Assembly: GCA_018389105.1 (NCBI GenBank)
Contig: JACATO010000337.1
Coordinates: forward strand, 1 to 64,000
Source of the DNA: Nautilus pompilius
Taxonomy: Eukaryota > Mollusca > Cephalopoda > Nautilida > Nautilidae
DNA: 64,000 nt
Reading direction: 5' to 3'
Part shown: one piece after another, positions 26,263 through 39,965 of the stretch
Layout of the letters: each line of letters opens with the position of its first letter
Position numbering within the stretch: the first letter of the stretch is position 1
Notes under the pieces: model-generated
Told to the model about the DNA's origin: nothing
The model's database searches: none
The model's input: only the letters and a program-made list of their open reading frames with translations
Made by a program: the position numbers and the translations under genes

Positions 26263-26834
26263 GTCATACGATTGCGATTTCCATTCTGTTTCCACCGCCG
26301 ACCCGAGAACTAACTCCGGCTCTGTTGTCAAAATATTTACCTCTTCATTTGTCGTGGATAATGTTACGTGCAACAACAAAAAAAAAAAAAAAGTGTGCGC
26401 GCGCATGCGCACGAGACACCTACTAACCGGTAACATACATCGTAATATAACCGATGACATAACGAAACTTAATTTTAAAGTTACGGCTTTTTCCCGAGAG
26501 TTGCCCGGCATACAGACAGCATTACACTTGCGACCGGCGGATTGTTACTAAGACCGCTTAGATTTGCCTTATAATTAGTTTTCTTAAATTTTCTTTCATT
26601 GCAGATGAAGTAATTATCAGGCGTGACAATCTCGAACCATCTTCATCGCTTCTGACAACCCGGTTTCACATTTTCATCTATTTATACATCTACCACTGAC
26701 TCTTTTCCATTGTATTCCGCTGCTTCCTCTGCTCAAAATCCCAGAGGTATCGCGACATCACGGAAGACTGGCCCCTTCGTAGGGTCAGTGATTCGTTGCC
26801 ACATAACTGTGGATTTTTTGTAACTTACGGCGAC

Positions 26835-26910
26835 CTGGTTTCGGAAAGTTTTTTTTAATTTATTTACCGATATGCTAATCAGCATCAAAAGACTGGCACC
26901 GAAACCAGTC
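26835..26910. repeat. 10-bp perfect inverted repeat with nested hairpin
   Basis: CTGGTTTCGG at 26835-26844 is the exact reverse complement of CCGAAACCAG at 26899-26908. Nested within the right arm is a second hairpin, GACTGG...CCAGTC (26891-26910), so the right arm can pair in two ways. A TGCTAATCAGCA palindrome lies between. It may be the end of an unrecognised transposon. Confidence 0.6.
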
Positions 26911-26952
26911 TGTTTATTAAAAAAATCCGAAGAGTGGCTTTCTGGCTAGATG

Positions 26953-27330
26953 CAAAGAGAGAGGGAGAGAGAGAGAGAGAGAGAGAGATGGATGGAGAGA
27001 AAAGAGAGAGAGGGGGGTGAGAGAGAGAGAGAGAGAGAGGAGATGGAGGAGAAAAGAGAGAGAGGGGGTGAGAGAGAGAGAGAGAGAGATGGATGGAGAG
27101 AAAAAAGAGAGAGAGAGGGGGTGAGAGAGAGAGATCGAATTTAGAGGAGATGGTAGAGAGCTAAAGATCAGCTAGATATCTGTGGAGAGAAAGAGAGAGA
27201 GAGGGGGGTTGCGAGCGTCTCAGAGCGATTGGATATTGCTGAGAATCGAGACGCGGGGGTGAGGGCGCGAGAGAGATCTCTGATGGCGAGAAAGAGAGAG
27301 CGCGGGGGTAGGAGAGAGCGAGCTTTTCTA
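26953..27330 (-). repeat. (GA)n array with GGATGG and GGGGGTGA units, degenerate right side
   Basis: The left part (26,953-27,135) repeats a longer unit of GAGAGA run, (GAT)GGATGGAGAGAAA, then AGAGAGAGGGGGTG, about 60-70 bp per unit and three copies. The right part (27,185-27,330) keeps the GGGGGT spacing, but the GA runs are diluted with GCG and CGAG. This repeats, on the other strand, the CG-rich decay seen at 11.6 kb. Confidence 0.85.
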
Positions 27331-29508
27331 GGCTGAGACAGTCGTACGTTTCTTTCCTCCTGAGTTATCATCTAAATATACTTTTCAAAATCCGCCGCAA
27401 ATAAATAAAATATTTTCTGGCTTAACGGGTCACATTAAATTTTTTAAGTTAGTTTTTAAATTATATAGTTAACTTGTAATGGTTCTCCGATTTTTTGACA
27501 AAAGGGGCGCCATCGAGAAGAATGATTAAACTGGTAATTGGCGGTGTGATTCACTAAGGAAGAGTGATTCGGCCGACGGATGCATCTGCGAACATTGTAT
27601 ATTGCTGTTGTTAGGATCAGATCGTCGTAATGACACGCCATCAGGACCCTGTTGGAGATCAAGAGTAGATAAATTGACCACGTGAGAACAGGCTATATGT
27701 GATTTACGTGCGTCCACCGTTTGACGGCTAGACTACTCAGCCTTATGCTGTCAGTAAGATATATATTCGGCACGTGTAAGTAAGTATCTGTCTGTCTCTC
27801 TACAGGAAAAAAGAAGGGCCCATGGCGGAAACGTAACTGAGGAAGCAATAGGTTTGAAGGATAAACACAAAAACACCACACAAAGGAGATCGACCAGCTG
27901 TTCAGCATAAAAATCAGACACACACACATATAAGCAAGCGACTTCTGAAGCAGAAGTGTTTTTAGTATCGTATTGCATTAATTCATTCCCGATGTTGGCG
28001 GTGTAAACCCAACCTGGTTCTTTGCCCTTATAACATCCAGTCTTTTAATCATCTGGTTTAGCATGAGTTCAAGACAGTAAAATAAAATGAATTAATAATA
28101 ACAATAATAACAGATTCTGATAGATTTGTAATCTGCAGGTTATTGTTGTTGAAATTTATCTTCTACGAACCAGAGTTGAAGATACGAAATTGATAGACTC
28201 TACCACTGTAAAGACAACGCCATCATTTACTAATGTTAATGAATTATAAATCGTACTACGATTTTCTTCACACTCAAAGACCCCATCTAATTCTTATTTA
28301 GTCATATATTATATAAAACCGACCCGATTAAAATAAAACTAACTTTATCATTTGTTGTTACTTTGGTGAATGCTTCTTTTCATGGTCGCATTTATTATAA
28401 GCCACCGTTATCGCCTCGGCGACGTCACGGTAAAATGGCTGCCTCTTAGGTTCGATGTTCATACTAATTAAGCGATATTATATCTGTAATTCTTCATCTG
28501 TCGTCAGAAAGTAAGCGTAAGATATTTTTCTTCGAGTCATTTTCCCGGCTATTTTCGGAATCCAGTACGCGGTGCAATCTGAGACAACACAACAAACGGT
28601 CTGTCACAAAATCTATGAAGCTTTTAATGCACAGAGGAATAATTTATTGAATAGTGTAGTATCGATACTTCGGCAATCGTCAGTTTGGTTTATAACTCTT
28701 TTTAGAAGTGAGATTTAAAAAAAAGAAGAAGAAAGTGGTATCAGCGACGACGCGTACAGAGTTGTTTGTTGTCCTCTCGACGCTAGAGTTATGGGAGGAA
28801 GGATAGCACCTGCACGCTAAAACTGTATCCAAAAACTAAACTGACCAGGTTTTTCTTGAAAGTTAAAGTTTTGTGCTGCTGTTCGAGTATTTCCTCTCCC
28901 CCATCTAAAACTTTTTTTTTGAAAAGTATATAGAAATGTAAATTTCTGTCAAACACTACAATGTAGGGTTAAAAAAACATGGCCCTATTATGCATTACAA
29001 TTTTTCTCTTTCATTTTTATTGTAATTTCGATTGAAAGTCAGCTTTGTTTATTTAATTCTAGGACATAAAAAAATGGCAAATCCTTTGTTTTCCATGCAG
29101 ATTGTCTTCATGAATCTTCATGAATAGACACCAGTATATAACTTATTTATTTTACGGTTAAAAAAGAAATGCCTGTACTGATATTACGGAGTCGATATAA
29201 TCAAGCGAACGCAAATTTGTTTTAAAATTTGAAGAATTCAAATGCGAGTGTACTAAACAAATATTGGGGGGGGTTCACTACTGTATTTTCCTATGAATCA
29301 CGAGGTTCCATGAGTGTAAGATGGCGCGGCGTGTCTCGGGGTGAAAAACAACAAGTTCCGCATTTCTGTTATCGTAACTGGGGATTACTATGTCCCACAA
29401 CAGCCGGTTTTACTCTTGTGCTTTGTTTGTTTGTTTTTTGAGAACGCCCGCGGTCCACGAGAGGAAATGCATTACTCGCTTTTCTTAACATCCTAAATAT
29501 TGTAAATA

Positions 29509-29703
29509 GTTGTCTCTCTTTATTAATAGTAATCCAGAGGAGAAACCCCTGGAAATTCCTTCACACGAGTTGTCTCTCTTTATTAATAGTAACCCAGAGG
29601 AGAAACCCCTGGAAATTCCTTCACACGAGTTGTCTCTCTTTATTAATAGTAACCCAGAGGAGAAAACCCCTGGAAATTCCTTCACACGAGTTGTCTCTCT
29701 TAT
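29509..29703. repeat. 60-bp tandem repeat, three full copies plus a partial
   Basis: Copies start at 29509, 29569 and 29629, each beginning GTTGTCTCTCTTTATTAATA and ending GGAAATTCCTTCACACGA. The third has one extra A, and a fourth stops after 13-15 bases. Because 60 is a multiple of three, both strands show a repeated 20-residue frame (SLFINSNPEEKPLEIPSHEL on plus), but nothing outside the repeat supports coding. Confidence 0.95.
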
Positions 29704-32700
29704 TGCCAGTACAGAGTTAGCCAGCCAACATTTCACCAATTGCACGGATATATGCGCACCCCTTTTCACTTCGGTAAGTCCTGTGCCAATCTTAATAGCT
29801 TCGCACCTATTTATATTGCAAATTTTAAAGATACAAAGCGTGTCATTACAACATGCAATGTATGTGCAGCTTGAATGAATGTTTAGAGTACCCTCTGTTT
29901 CCGCTCGTAATAATATACAAAGCTGAACGATTTATAGGCGTCCTTTTATTATTAATAATAATAAACGATTTACTAAATACACAAACATTACACAAAAGCT
30001 CGGGGGGGAAAGAGAAATACGAAACAACCAATGTGGAAACCACTGCCAGCTCTATTTGCATGACGACATCTTGAATCATGGAATAGTTATTAATGCTTAC
30101 CCAGGGCAGTTCGAACAAACTGCGCAGTAGAACTGTTATCGTTATTGTGCGTGATTTTCCCCGTAATTTTCCAGTGAGGGGGATGGATGGGGTTGGTGAG
30201 AGCCACTCGGGACGGACAGAAAGAGCTGTGGCGGCGGAGACATCTGCGGCTGTGTGTCAGGATCACCAGTGTAGCGCATACGACCTTTAAGGCGCAGGAA
30301 GTGCTGTGATTTAGGGGCACTTGCCCAAACCCTAATCACAGGGCAGATATCCGCAGTAGAACGTCTTTAAAACAATGTGTCTGGACAGGTTTTTATTGTC
30401 TGATTGCCCCTCCTCCTGGATGACAGAGTCCATTCCAACAACAATAGTTGTGCATACCGTCCGTACAGCTTTTCCGTCTACATGCGGGCCACTGTTTATG
30501 AACTAATGATGGCAGGGACAAGCACAGGTAAGTTATTATCCAGCGGACCTCCTCCCCCCCCTCCGACCTGATCCAACGATATTATGAGATACCTCAAGTG
30601 TTTATTTAGTTCTCGGGGTGGCATCTGTTAATCAATTTAAGGACGTTCCTGATTACACTCTGGAAAGGTCTCTTGGTTTTGCTTCGAAGTCCTTCAAGGT
30701 GAATTCCTCCTGTATTCTCGCCTATGCACATTTAGTTTGTTTTACCACAGAGAATCAACGTCCCCTTTTCCCTTTTTTTATTTGTACAGGGCATGTGCGT
30801 TGACACGCCATTTCCGATGCATTACGGTTACGATAGTCGTAAAAAAAAATAATTAAAAAAAATGTTATCATTTCGCTATTAGGGGATAATACTTTCAACA
30901 TTTCCTCTTTCTCCCTCCCCCAAATGAATGAAATCAATTATAGACATCTTATCTGACACACAAGCAGTGAAAGTAAACAACTGAAGACTGGCAATCAGAC
31001 ATCTGATTAAAGTTACTCGCGTATTTGCGATGCCTATCTGATACCAGAGAGGAAAATGCGTAAACAGAGTAGTGTCGCCGCCTGCCGGCCAGTTTGGTAC
31101 AGGGTGGATTTTAAGACCCATTCTAAGTTACGCCTCATGAGTTAGAAAGCAAAGGTTATCTCCCACTTGGCCCCCTCCGCTGAAGATGTAATCACACATC
31201 AGACTCAAGCCAATCGACGGAGTGACTTTTCCTTGTTGTCTTGGTGGCAGAGCAACATTTAAGGCGGTAAAAGAAATAGAATATAGTCAGAAAACAATTG
31301 CACTTCTGTTCGATTTTGTTGTTGTTTTTTTTTTCAAGAAAAGATATTGAATTATCAAGATTTCTGTTGTACTCTGGTTTCACTCTGCTACTGAAGGAAA
31401 ATCAGCCAGTTACGCAATGGTAGACTAGCGAGTACTTCTCCTCTGAATTAAAATAGAAAGTTAGGGGTTATATTCATTGCGAACCTTACCCGCTCGACCC
31501 AATCATGTTTATGTCCTGGTAAGTAAATAAGCAAAATCCTCAACGTTGTTTAACTCCGGGCTCGCAGCAGAATTCCAAACAGGGGGCTGGGCTGGGTCGC
31601 ATTCTCCCTGAAGACACTGTACCACTGCAATGGCAGGGTTTAAGAATACTGGACTAGAAGCGAGTGGGTGATCGCCAAAATAAGGAACAAGAAACCTTCA
31701 GTCTTAAGATACACATCTACACGGAAGTCTTCAGATTCTGCAGAAAACACCGATTTGTCCACCTTGCTTATGCTAATCTAACAACATTTCGCCGTGATAA
31801 CCGAGGTCATTCAGCCCTCTGGACCCTATTCTCGTGGACACCCGGTTGCTAGTTCTTTAGAGTTTCTTCAGGCTGGGGATGAAGACGAAGTTGACTCTTA
31901 GCAATGCATGAATAACCGCTCCGTCTTCTCTTGGAGTCGCTTTACGCGCTCTGTCAACTTGTTAATACAGAGCTTAGCAAGGAGACGTCAGATGACAAGT
32001 GGTGAACATACCAAGTTGCTTTTCTACGTCTCCACTGGAAAACCCAGCATTTTGTCAATTCTAAATATCAGCCATTCCTTGGTAGCAGTTTAGGCAAGAA
32101 GGACCCCGAACTTGGACTGTCTGGATATATTTTGGTTGATGTAATAATTTAGACCGCCCGCTGTAGATGCTTTCTTGTACCGTTAGAAAAAAAAAGTAAC
32201 CAACTGATTTGGTGAAAAACGAGATGACAGATTTCATTGGCGTTGCGTTCTCTTGACTTCAGAAGAGGACACTTAGTACGGAAGAAAAAAAAGAGAGAGA
32301 ATTTTTCACGAACTACGTGGTTTCAGTATTCTTGATTATCTATTCTGGCTCTATAAACTCTTGGTTATGGGTTGGGGGGGGAATTAGCTGAGAAGCAGTC
32401 CATCGTAACAGACCCAATGTTTTGTTTCCACTTAGTTCTCGTTCATTGAGTCTTCGATTGTTATAAATAACTAGCAAATTCGTCGGGGTTCTACGTAATG
32501 GTGCGTCTGAGGAGTGATTTTTCCGTTAATTCTATTCGCCGTCACTTTACTGAAATTCTTTCGGATTCTCATACGAGTTGTTTACTAACAACGGAGAGCC
32601 GGAATTCGTCAGCCTTCAACTAGAGAAGACAGATCAGGGGAATGGCCCGTCTCGAGAACACTTAACCTGGAAAAGGAGACGATACAGAGTCAAGACTTTT

Positions 32701-33049
32701 GTTTTGACAAAAACACCAGAACGTTTCCACGAGCATGGAAGCTTCACGTGTGAAACTCTTCTCTCCTTCCGACCGATTTAAGTTTCGATTGGCCTTCTTT
32801 ATTCGGCAAAGACAAAATGGCGGAACAGGTGCTCGTAAGGTGACCTGGTTCTGGATCGGTGTTTCCATTTAACGATTTAATTCAATAATTTAGCTATATT
32901 CTACCTTTGCTTCGGTCCGTAGAAATTCTGCTTTATTTTAGTTTAGTTTTGTCCATATTCAGTGAACTTTCTACAAAAGAAACCTAACAACCCCTTGGAT
33001 GTAGCCCCTTTTTAAAAAAATCTATTGTAATAGCAACTGCTTTTGACTT

Positions 33050-33120
33050 GTAGCCCTGCCTGGTCGGGACCGGGAGTCGAACTCGGACCCTCGATCTTAG
33101 CAGTCTACCACCGGTCCTCA
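33050..33120 (-). mobile_element. short tRNA-like element, probably a SINE head
   Basis: Reversed it reads GGACCGGTGGTAGACTGCTA, then AGATCGAGGGTCCGAGTTCG, then ACTCCCGGTCC. The ends GGACCG and CGGTCC (plus-strand 33112-33117 and 33067-33072) pair perfectly over six bases, and GAGTTCGACTC has the B-box layout. Only about 51 bases lie between the outer ends, too short for a cloverleaf with all arms, so it is not a normal tRNA gene. Confidence 0.4.
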
Positions 33121-36100
33121 CTCTCTATATTATATTAGAAAAGTGAATTTAGTAGAATTCATTTTCGAAAATTTTTCATGTACGTGTTGTTGTTTTTTTT
33201 AAAAAAATATTTGTTTATTGTTTATTTATTGCTGAACTTCTAAATCCGGTATCTTGGTTCAAAGGGTTAATCCATCGTTTTTTTTACTCTCAACATACTA
33301 CCGCCTTTATTCTTGGCTTCTGCAGTGCAAACAAAAATAAAAAAAACAAACAACAGCTGCTTCAAAAAGAGCGATAGATAGCGTGTGGTAATATACAGTA
33401 CCTTTGGGATCTGTTAAACAGAAGTGTCCAAACAAAGACGCACTGGGGTACAACTTTAAAAAAAAAAATGTACAGCCTGGAAAATGGATCGCATTCATCA
33501 ACTGATTCAGAGTCGAATATTGATGCGGAAAGCGGCTGCAGTGTTTAACTCGCCACGCAATACTTCGGTGCTTCTCCGAGATGAGGGCGAGCGGAGAGCA
33601 GAACCCCCTGCTGCTGTTCTCTGCTGCAGTAACGAATCTGGTAGCGTGAAGAAGAGATTTTTTTTTTTTTTTATAAATGCTAACTAGTGCTTTAGTTTCG
33701 TCTTCTCTCCGTTGGTCCACACCTCTACACAGAGAGTGGGCAAGCAACCTCTCCCAAACTGGTTGTATGAGTGCGGCCTCCTGAAATTTCTGAAGTCATC
33801 CGTGGTTTAAGAATAAAAGAGATCTAAGTAGCGCGGAGACGGAATGTTATATTTGTTCCTGCCGATAGACTATGGGCCGAGTTTGTGGACTAGCAGTCGC
33901 CTTCTGACACGTGACAGCACCCATCTAGTCTCGCGGAGTAATTCTCCGGGATGCGATCGGACTACTGACCAAGGAAAATAAGGCGGTTTTCTATTTTCAG
34001 AGTAAATCTAAAGAAACTGCGGTGATAGGTTTTCTGTGCAGACAACCAACCCCTCTGGGCTGCGTGATCGCTACCTGCCATCGGCACGGTGCCCACGGAA
34101 CTGACTTCATTGTAAAACTTCTCTGCTTCTGTTTTTAATCGATCGTTCATTTCCCTGCTTGTATATCACCCCTCCGTTTTTGTTTTTTTTTTTATAAAGG
34201 ATTTGCAATTTTAAAGACTGCACCGTTTTCTGTAACGATGACAACGAGTTAGATTATCCGGACGCTGATGGAATAGTCGATATGACGTAACAGAACATAA
34301 CGTTCTAGGTCTTATAAAAACGTGTAGTTCCCCTTCGCTGTGGTCTGGTCCAAGGTCCTGATGGCAAACGGTCTTCTCCAGTCTGCGACATATCCGACGG
34401 TGGTGGTCAAAATATAGCGGTTTGTATCCAACAATAGAATTAGCTCGAAACAGTCGCGGGAGTGGGTCGCAGAAGTAGGGAGAACTGATCATCAACAGAA
34501 GCTGGTACAGATCTTTAACAGTCGTAGAGTAGAACCTGAAATAACCGATGATCGAATCGTTTACAGCTGTCTGTCTGTCTCATTGTAATCTATTTCAGCA
34601 TCGCAGAATGTTGTACTTGAAATAGTTGCCAAATGTTCAGTTATGAATGGCTTCATAAAATTAGTTTTTTTAATATATATATATATATATATTTTTTAAA
34701 ACGAATCTTTGAAAAGAACAATTCCAGTAGAATTCGCCTGGATCGCTATTAAATGGCTGCATGGCGCCATGAAAACGGAACGAACTGATTTCTGTACATC
34801 GCAGTAGATAATCTGAATTATCACGTATTTAAAAAAAAAAAGGGGGGGGGGGGAAGAAGATAAGCTTGTAGTCAAGGGTTATTCCGTCGTCGGTTTTAGT
34901 TTATTTATTACGAAATGCGGGGATAAGCATGGGAAACCGTCACGACGACGACGACAAAATCTCGAAGTTCTTATGACGAAATTTCCAAATTTGAACTTTG
35001 CTTCCTCCCGACTGCGCGTGGGTGGCCACTAGTGCGGATCCATACAGATTGTGTTACTGAGCGGGGGGGGGGGCCCCTGCTGCTAATGAAAACAGAAGAC
35101 CCCTTGTGCCGGAGAACATCATTTCTGGTTTCCTTGAAAGTAGTGGGCGTCTGCGACAGAGAAAGAGAACGTCTTCGGCGGTGGATGGAGTCACCCCAGA
35201 TGTTTGACGGGCAGGAAGGGAGGTTTGCTGTAAACACTCCATCTGACATTTTAGGAGAACGCTGGTACTACCACTAAACGCAGGGGGGAGGGGGTCAGAA
35301 TTGATATTCCTCTTATCGATGGTGGGCAGGGCGGACGAAGCGAAAAGTGGGGGGGGGGTAATTTTAAAACAAAAATAATTCTTATCTCGTCTTTAAAATA
35401 ACAACAAATCGCCAAACCTATCGGCAGATATTTGTTCACTTTAAAACAACTTTTTTTTAAAAAAAAGAAGAAAAAATCTAAAACCGCAGTCTGTGTCCCC
35501 TACGTTGTCGAGTAGACTCGCCGGATTCTCTTCAAAGGGTCGTTTACATCGTGAAGTGGTAAGAAACAGGGGAAAAAAAGGGGGGGGAATGTGATAACTT
35601 TAAAATTTAGAAGGTGTCGACAGGTTTTAAACTAGAATAAAAGCAATGATTTCGTGTATCTAGATGTGGGACACACGGACTACTTTCGGAGGAAAGTTTA
35701 CGTTGATCGTAAGGGGGCCCATAAGATAAAGATGGAGTAGATATTTAGGCGGGAGTGTTTTTTTAGCAGGTCAGCAAACACATTTCCAGAAGTGGAGCTG
35801 GATTGGCTCTGAAATCTCAACAGATGGAAATCCAAGAGGAATTTACGATGCAGCTTCGGTGGGATGGCTGACCCATGATGCACTCCCTCAAATTCTTGAA
35901 GAAGAAGAGAAAGTGCTGCTGCGCTGGTGGATAACGGTGAACAGATCTGATGGTGACCTCTGCATTTCCCAGCTGGCAGAAAAAGGGGTCGGGCCCACAG
36001 AAATTAGCATGTAAATTGGTCGAACCGTGCCCCACCTTAACCATCCGACCAGTTCCTTCGTTTTCCCTCTCATCTCCCATTTCGAATATGTCGAAATCCC

Positions 36101-39100
36101 GAACCGACCGTGGCCTCGCGCCACTGGTGGTGGTATTTGTTGGATTAGATACTTAAAAGGGGGCAATAAACCGCAATCAGCGAAATTATAATGATTTTTT
36201 TTAAAAAATGGACGATAAATGAGTGTCCTCCATCTGTAGCAAAGAAGAGCAAAACTTCAGACCTACGGAACACCGGGATTCGACCCTAACAGCTCGTACA
36301 GAGAAAGAGAGAATCGGTCGATTTAAGCCAGCCCCTCACGAACGTCACAGGATCAAGCCTGATCGGGTCCCTGACCGTCTGACAATACATACAGCAAAAA
36401 GAACAAACAAACCACACCAAGACTGTTAAGCCTGATGACACCGATGCCAGATGCATGCTTCGCATTTTTACCTGCATACGGTCGCATAATGACTGATGTC
36501 GCCCGCAAAATGAAAAGTTTCTCCAACCCCTGGTTCAGAAGACCACAGGTAAAATCAGTGGCAGCTGGGCAAATAACCCCAGCACCAGATTCTGCCTGAA
36601 TGCTATAATGAAACTGGTGCTTAGTGAGATAAGGAAATAGTAACTCGATCTTGTAGCCGTTTACACGCTAGACTGCGTTCTTTGGCAGCATCTAAACGGT
36701 TTACTAAGTACGATAATTATTGGTTAATTCTCTCTAGAAAGCTATAAAAGATTTGCATCCCTTCAGTCATAAAACTATCTAAATAAACTAATCAACACGC
36801 AAACGCAGTTGCGGTAATAGTGCTCTGCTTAGCAAAATGCCTTTTGCATTCACTGAACTAAGGTGCAGTGGAAAAAAATCATCTTCCTCCTCTCACATTG
36901 TGATGATGATGTCGTTGTGCTGCCTGTTTATTTATTTTTCAGATATCCTTTTCTGAGAAACTTTGGGGCATGGAACGCATACTGCGTCTAAATGTGAAAA
37001 TTACAAGAATTTTTTTTTTTCATTTTCAGACCTTCACATTGACTTTAGAGCAGATGTTTATTTCATCTTCAACGACAAACAGTAGACAGGTCCCACAACT
37101 GTAAATATCCCATAGTAAAGTAGAGAATTCAGGGAGGGGAGATAAGTAACAGTCTTCCCCAAAACCTTCATGCGCTATCGTTAAAGCATCTGCACAATGA
37201 ACTTACGATTTCGAATTGTTCGGTCTTAGAATCCTCAATTCCCCAAATTATAAATGTGTTTTAAAAGAATTAAAGAATCTTTAATGATTTCAACCATCAC
37301 TTAATTCTTTTATTACTCTTAATAATTCTTTGAATTTGAATTTGTGTAAATTCGACAGCTGTTTATATGTATCGCTCAACTCGCTGCTTCCGTATTCTTA
37401 TATGTGACCATGAATCTTTGCTAAAATTTCTTTTTGTTTTTGTTACTAATTTTTTAATGTAATAATTTCTTTTTCTTTTTATTAACATATTGTATTTAGA
37501 TTTTGTCCTTGTTTACTATTATGCTCAAAATAATTTTAAAGTGAAGATAATGATAAAAGATTCTCTTAAACGTTTGTAGCTTGTATTTCGGTAAAGTAAA
37601 GCACAAAACAATAGCAAATCAGTGAATGGTAATGTACTGTTTGGTATGTATACAGGTAAAAGGACAGGTTTTAACTAACTATTATTTTAAACATGTTTTT
37701 AAAATGATATTTAGGTGATAACTCGATGAGGGAAGGCGAGCAACTTGTGTGTGTGTGTGTTCGTGTGTTCTCGCGAGCCAAAGAGAATTAAATGATAATT
37801 ATATGCATTAAAACATTGTAATACTACAAATCTTTAACTTGGACATATAAATCACTTTTTAGAATAACAGATTCTTTGATGCAATAAAATCTTAATTGAA
37901 TTTCTCTAAAAACATAGAAAATTCTATTTAGAAAGCTATTTTTCTAACGTTAATCCAATCTAGTGCATTTTTTAGTTTTACAATTATCAGTTTGATCTGA
38001 TTCACGCTTTCGTTTAAATAAATATTTTATTTTTTTTAAAAAAAACGACATAGGCTCTTTTAAAAATCTTTATTATTTCCACATGATATTTGCTTTTTAA
38101 AATCTGTCTCCTTTTTATGTACGCGAGCTTCGCATTGTTATCCACATCGCTTTTTTCGACAAGGGGATGCTGGTACCAAACATCCTTGTGCGAGACAGTG
38201 GAGCATCCCGTTGTTTGTGTGGATCCACTATCTGGATCAGAAGCTGATGTCAAAACAAGCCAATAATCCAGAGTTCCCAGCAGACTCTGAGTCTCGCCCG
38301 GAAGCGGATATAGTCTAACTGCTATCCGGCTGGTGTCGCTTTATCTACAGGTCAGCGCACCGTTCGTTCTTCTCTCCCAGTTTATTCTGCGTTGTCTTTG
38401 TTTGTTTCCCACTTCTGAGTAGAAGAGTTTTAGTGTTGGGGGTGGGTGGGTTGTGGGGGCTTTATCCTGGCCCTGAACAACTTTCTCTTTTCGGGATTTG
38501 CCCCCTGACCAACCTATCTGTACAAACAAACACACACACACACACGTGTACACAGTTCCCTTAAATATAAACAGACTAAAAGATACTTCAGTTTTCAGAC
38601 AAAACAAAAAAAACTGGACATCAATGTACAGAATATTTAAGTTTAAAATAAGCAAAAAAAATTTTTTAAAGCCTCGCGCTTTAAATATCAAGGGAAAAAA
38701 AAGAAAAAAACGACCAAAAATATATTTTCGTCAGGATGGAAGTCGGTAAAGTTTACTCGGCTTGTAAAAGGTCGGCGACGGTTCTTCCGAACGACCGATA
38801 ACTCTGCACAAAGTCCGATCTACGGGTGGTGGTGGTGGTGCTGCTCGGTAACAGTGCCTAACGCTTTGCTGCTGTCTGCCACTCGACAAACGTTTTTATC
38901 TTTGCCGGGCGACACAGAGAACCGAAACTGTCTTTTCCAATACCCGACACCACGTGAATACCTCGTAAAAGCGGTCTTTTAGTTCTTCATGGCGGTGATC
39001 AACGAAGAAGTCAACAGTTTTTAGCGACAGTCACTTTTGACCATCACCTGTACCCGGGTCGTCTTTGCATTCGAGTAATTTATTGATATTTCGCATAACG

Positions 39101-39666
39101 GTTTTTTTCAAAAGTTGTGTTTACAGTGTAATTCTACCGTGTTAAAAGAAGATAAAAGTGTTTATGGTAATTATTTAGAAGCATAGTGGTATATATTTTT
39201 TTTGTATTTTTATTCGATTTTTATCTTTTAATTTGTTTATTTATTTTTTTTCCTCCGTGTAATTAAAAGAACAATTAAAATGGCCAAAAATGCTGCATAT
39301 TTCACGTGCTCTCCCCCCCCCTCCCTCCTTCCGTCAATAGTGCGACTGGTGAAGGTTCAACGACAGTCGTCTATAGGACACGTGCTGACCTCTACAGCGT
39401 AACCACCACCCACCCACCCCCCGTTTATTCAAACTTTTCATAAGTATCAATGTCCGCTTAGGGTTTATTTTTCTTTTTTTTTTTTTTTTAGAAGATTCAG
39501 AAATAAAATCACCATTAGAAGGGTGTGAAAAGGAGCGTAGACAGAACCAAAGGGATTTCTGGTGAGATCCGTAAAATTATTATTTAAGTGTAAACAACAA
39601 CAAAAACATCACCACCTAAATAACTTGAAACTTCACCGTATAGTGAATTTGCTATCGTTCTTCTCT

Positions 39667-39775
39667 TCTCCTCCTCCTCCTCTTCTTCTTCCTCCTCTTC
39701 TTCTTCATCTTCTTCCTCCTCTTCTTCTTCATCTTCTTCCTCCTCTTCTTCTTCTCTCTTCTTCCTTCTTCCTTT
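39667..39775 (+). repeat. (CTT/CCT)n polypyrimidine tract
   Basis: About 110 bp of pure pyrimidine with ATC breaks. It is strand-asymmetric and could form triplex (H-) DNA in principle. The reverse strand is a polypurine GAA/GAG tract. Confidence 0.9.
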
Positions 39776-39927
39776 TCTTTTTAACGCAATGAGAAAGAAT
39801 ATACTTTTAAACCAACCCCTCTAGTCCCCCTTACTTTCCGAATTTCTTTGACTAGAAAAGGGAGGTGGGATATGGATCGTCCTGATGCAATAGCGTTTGT
39901 TATTGCTGACGTCGTCGTTGTCGTCAT

Positions 39928-39929
39928 CA

Positions 39930-39964
<35 letters not shown>
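39928..39964. repeat. (ATT)n microsatellite
   Basis: Twelve ATT units, preceded by GACGTCGTCGTTGTCGTC. This is a different trinucleotide run lying within 170 bp of the CTT tract. Confidence 0.95.

Positions 39965-39965
<1 letters not shown>

Noticed and set aside
26870-26912. Hammerhead ribozyme suggested by CGAAAC near a stem
   Set aside because: The essential CUGANGA core is absent; only the GAAA part and a simple hairpin are present.
33050-33120. Functional tRNA gene
   Set aside because: Only about 51 bases between paired ends, with no normal D and anticodon arms.
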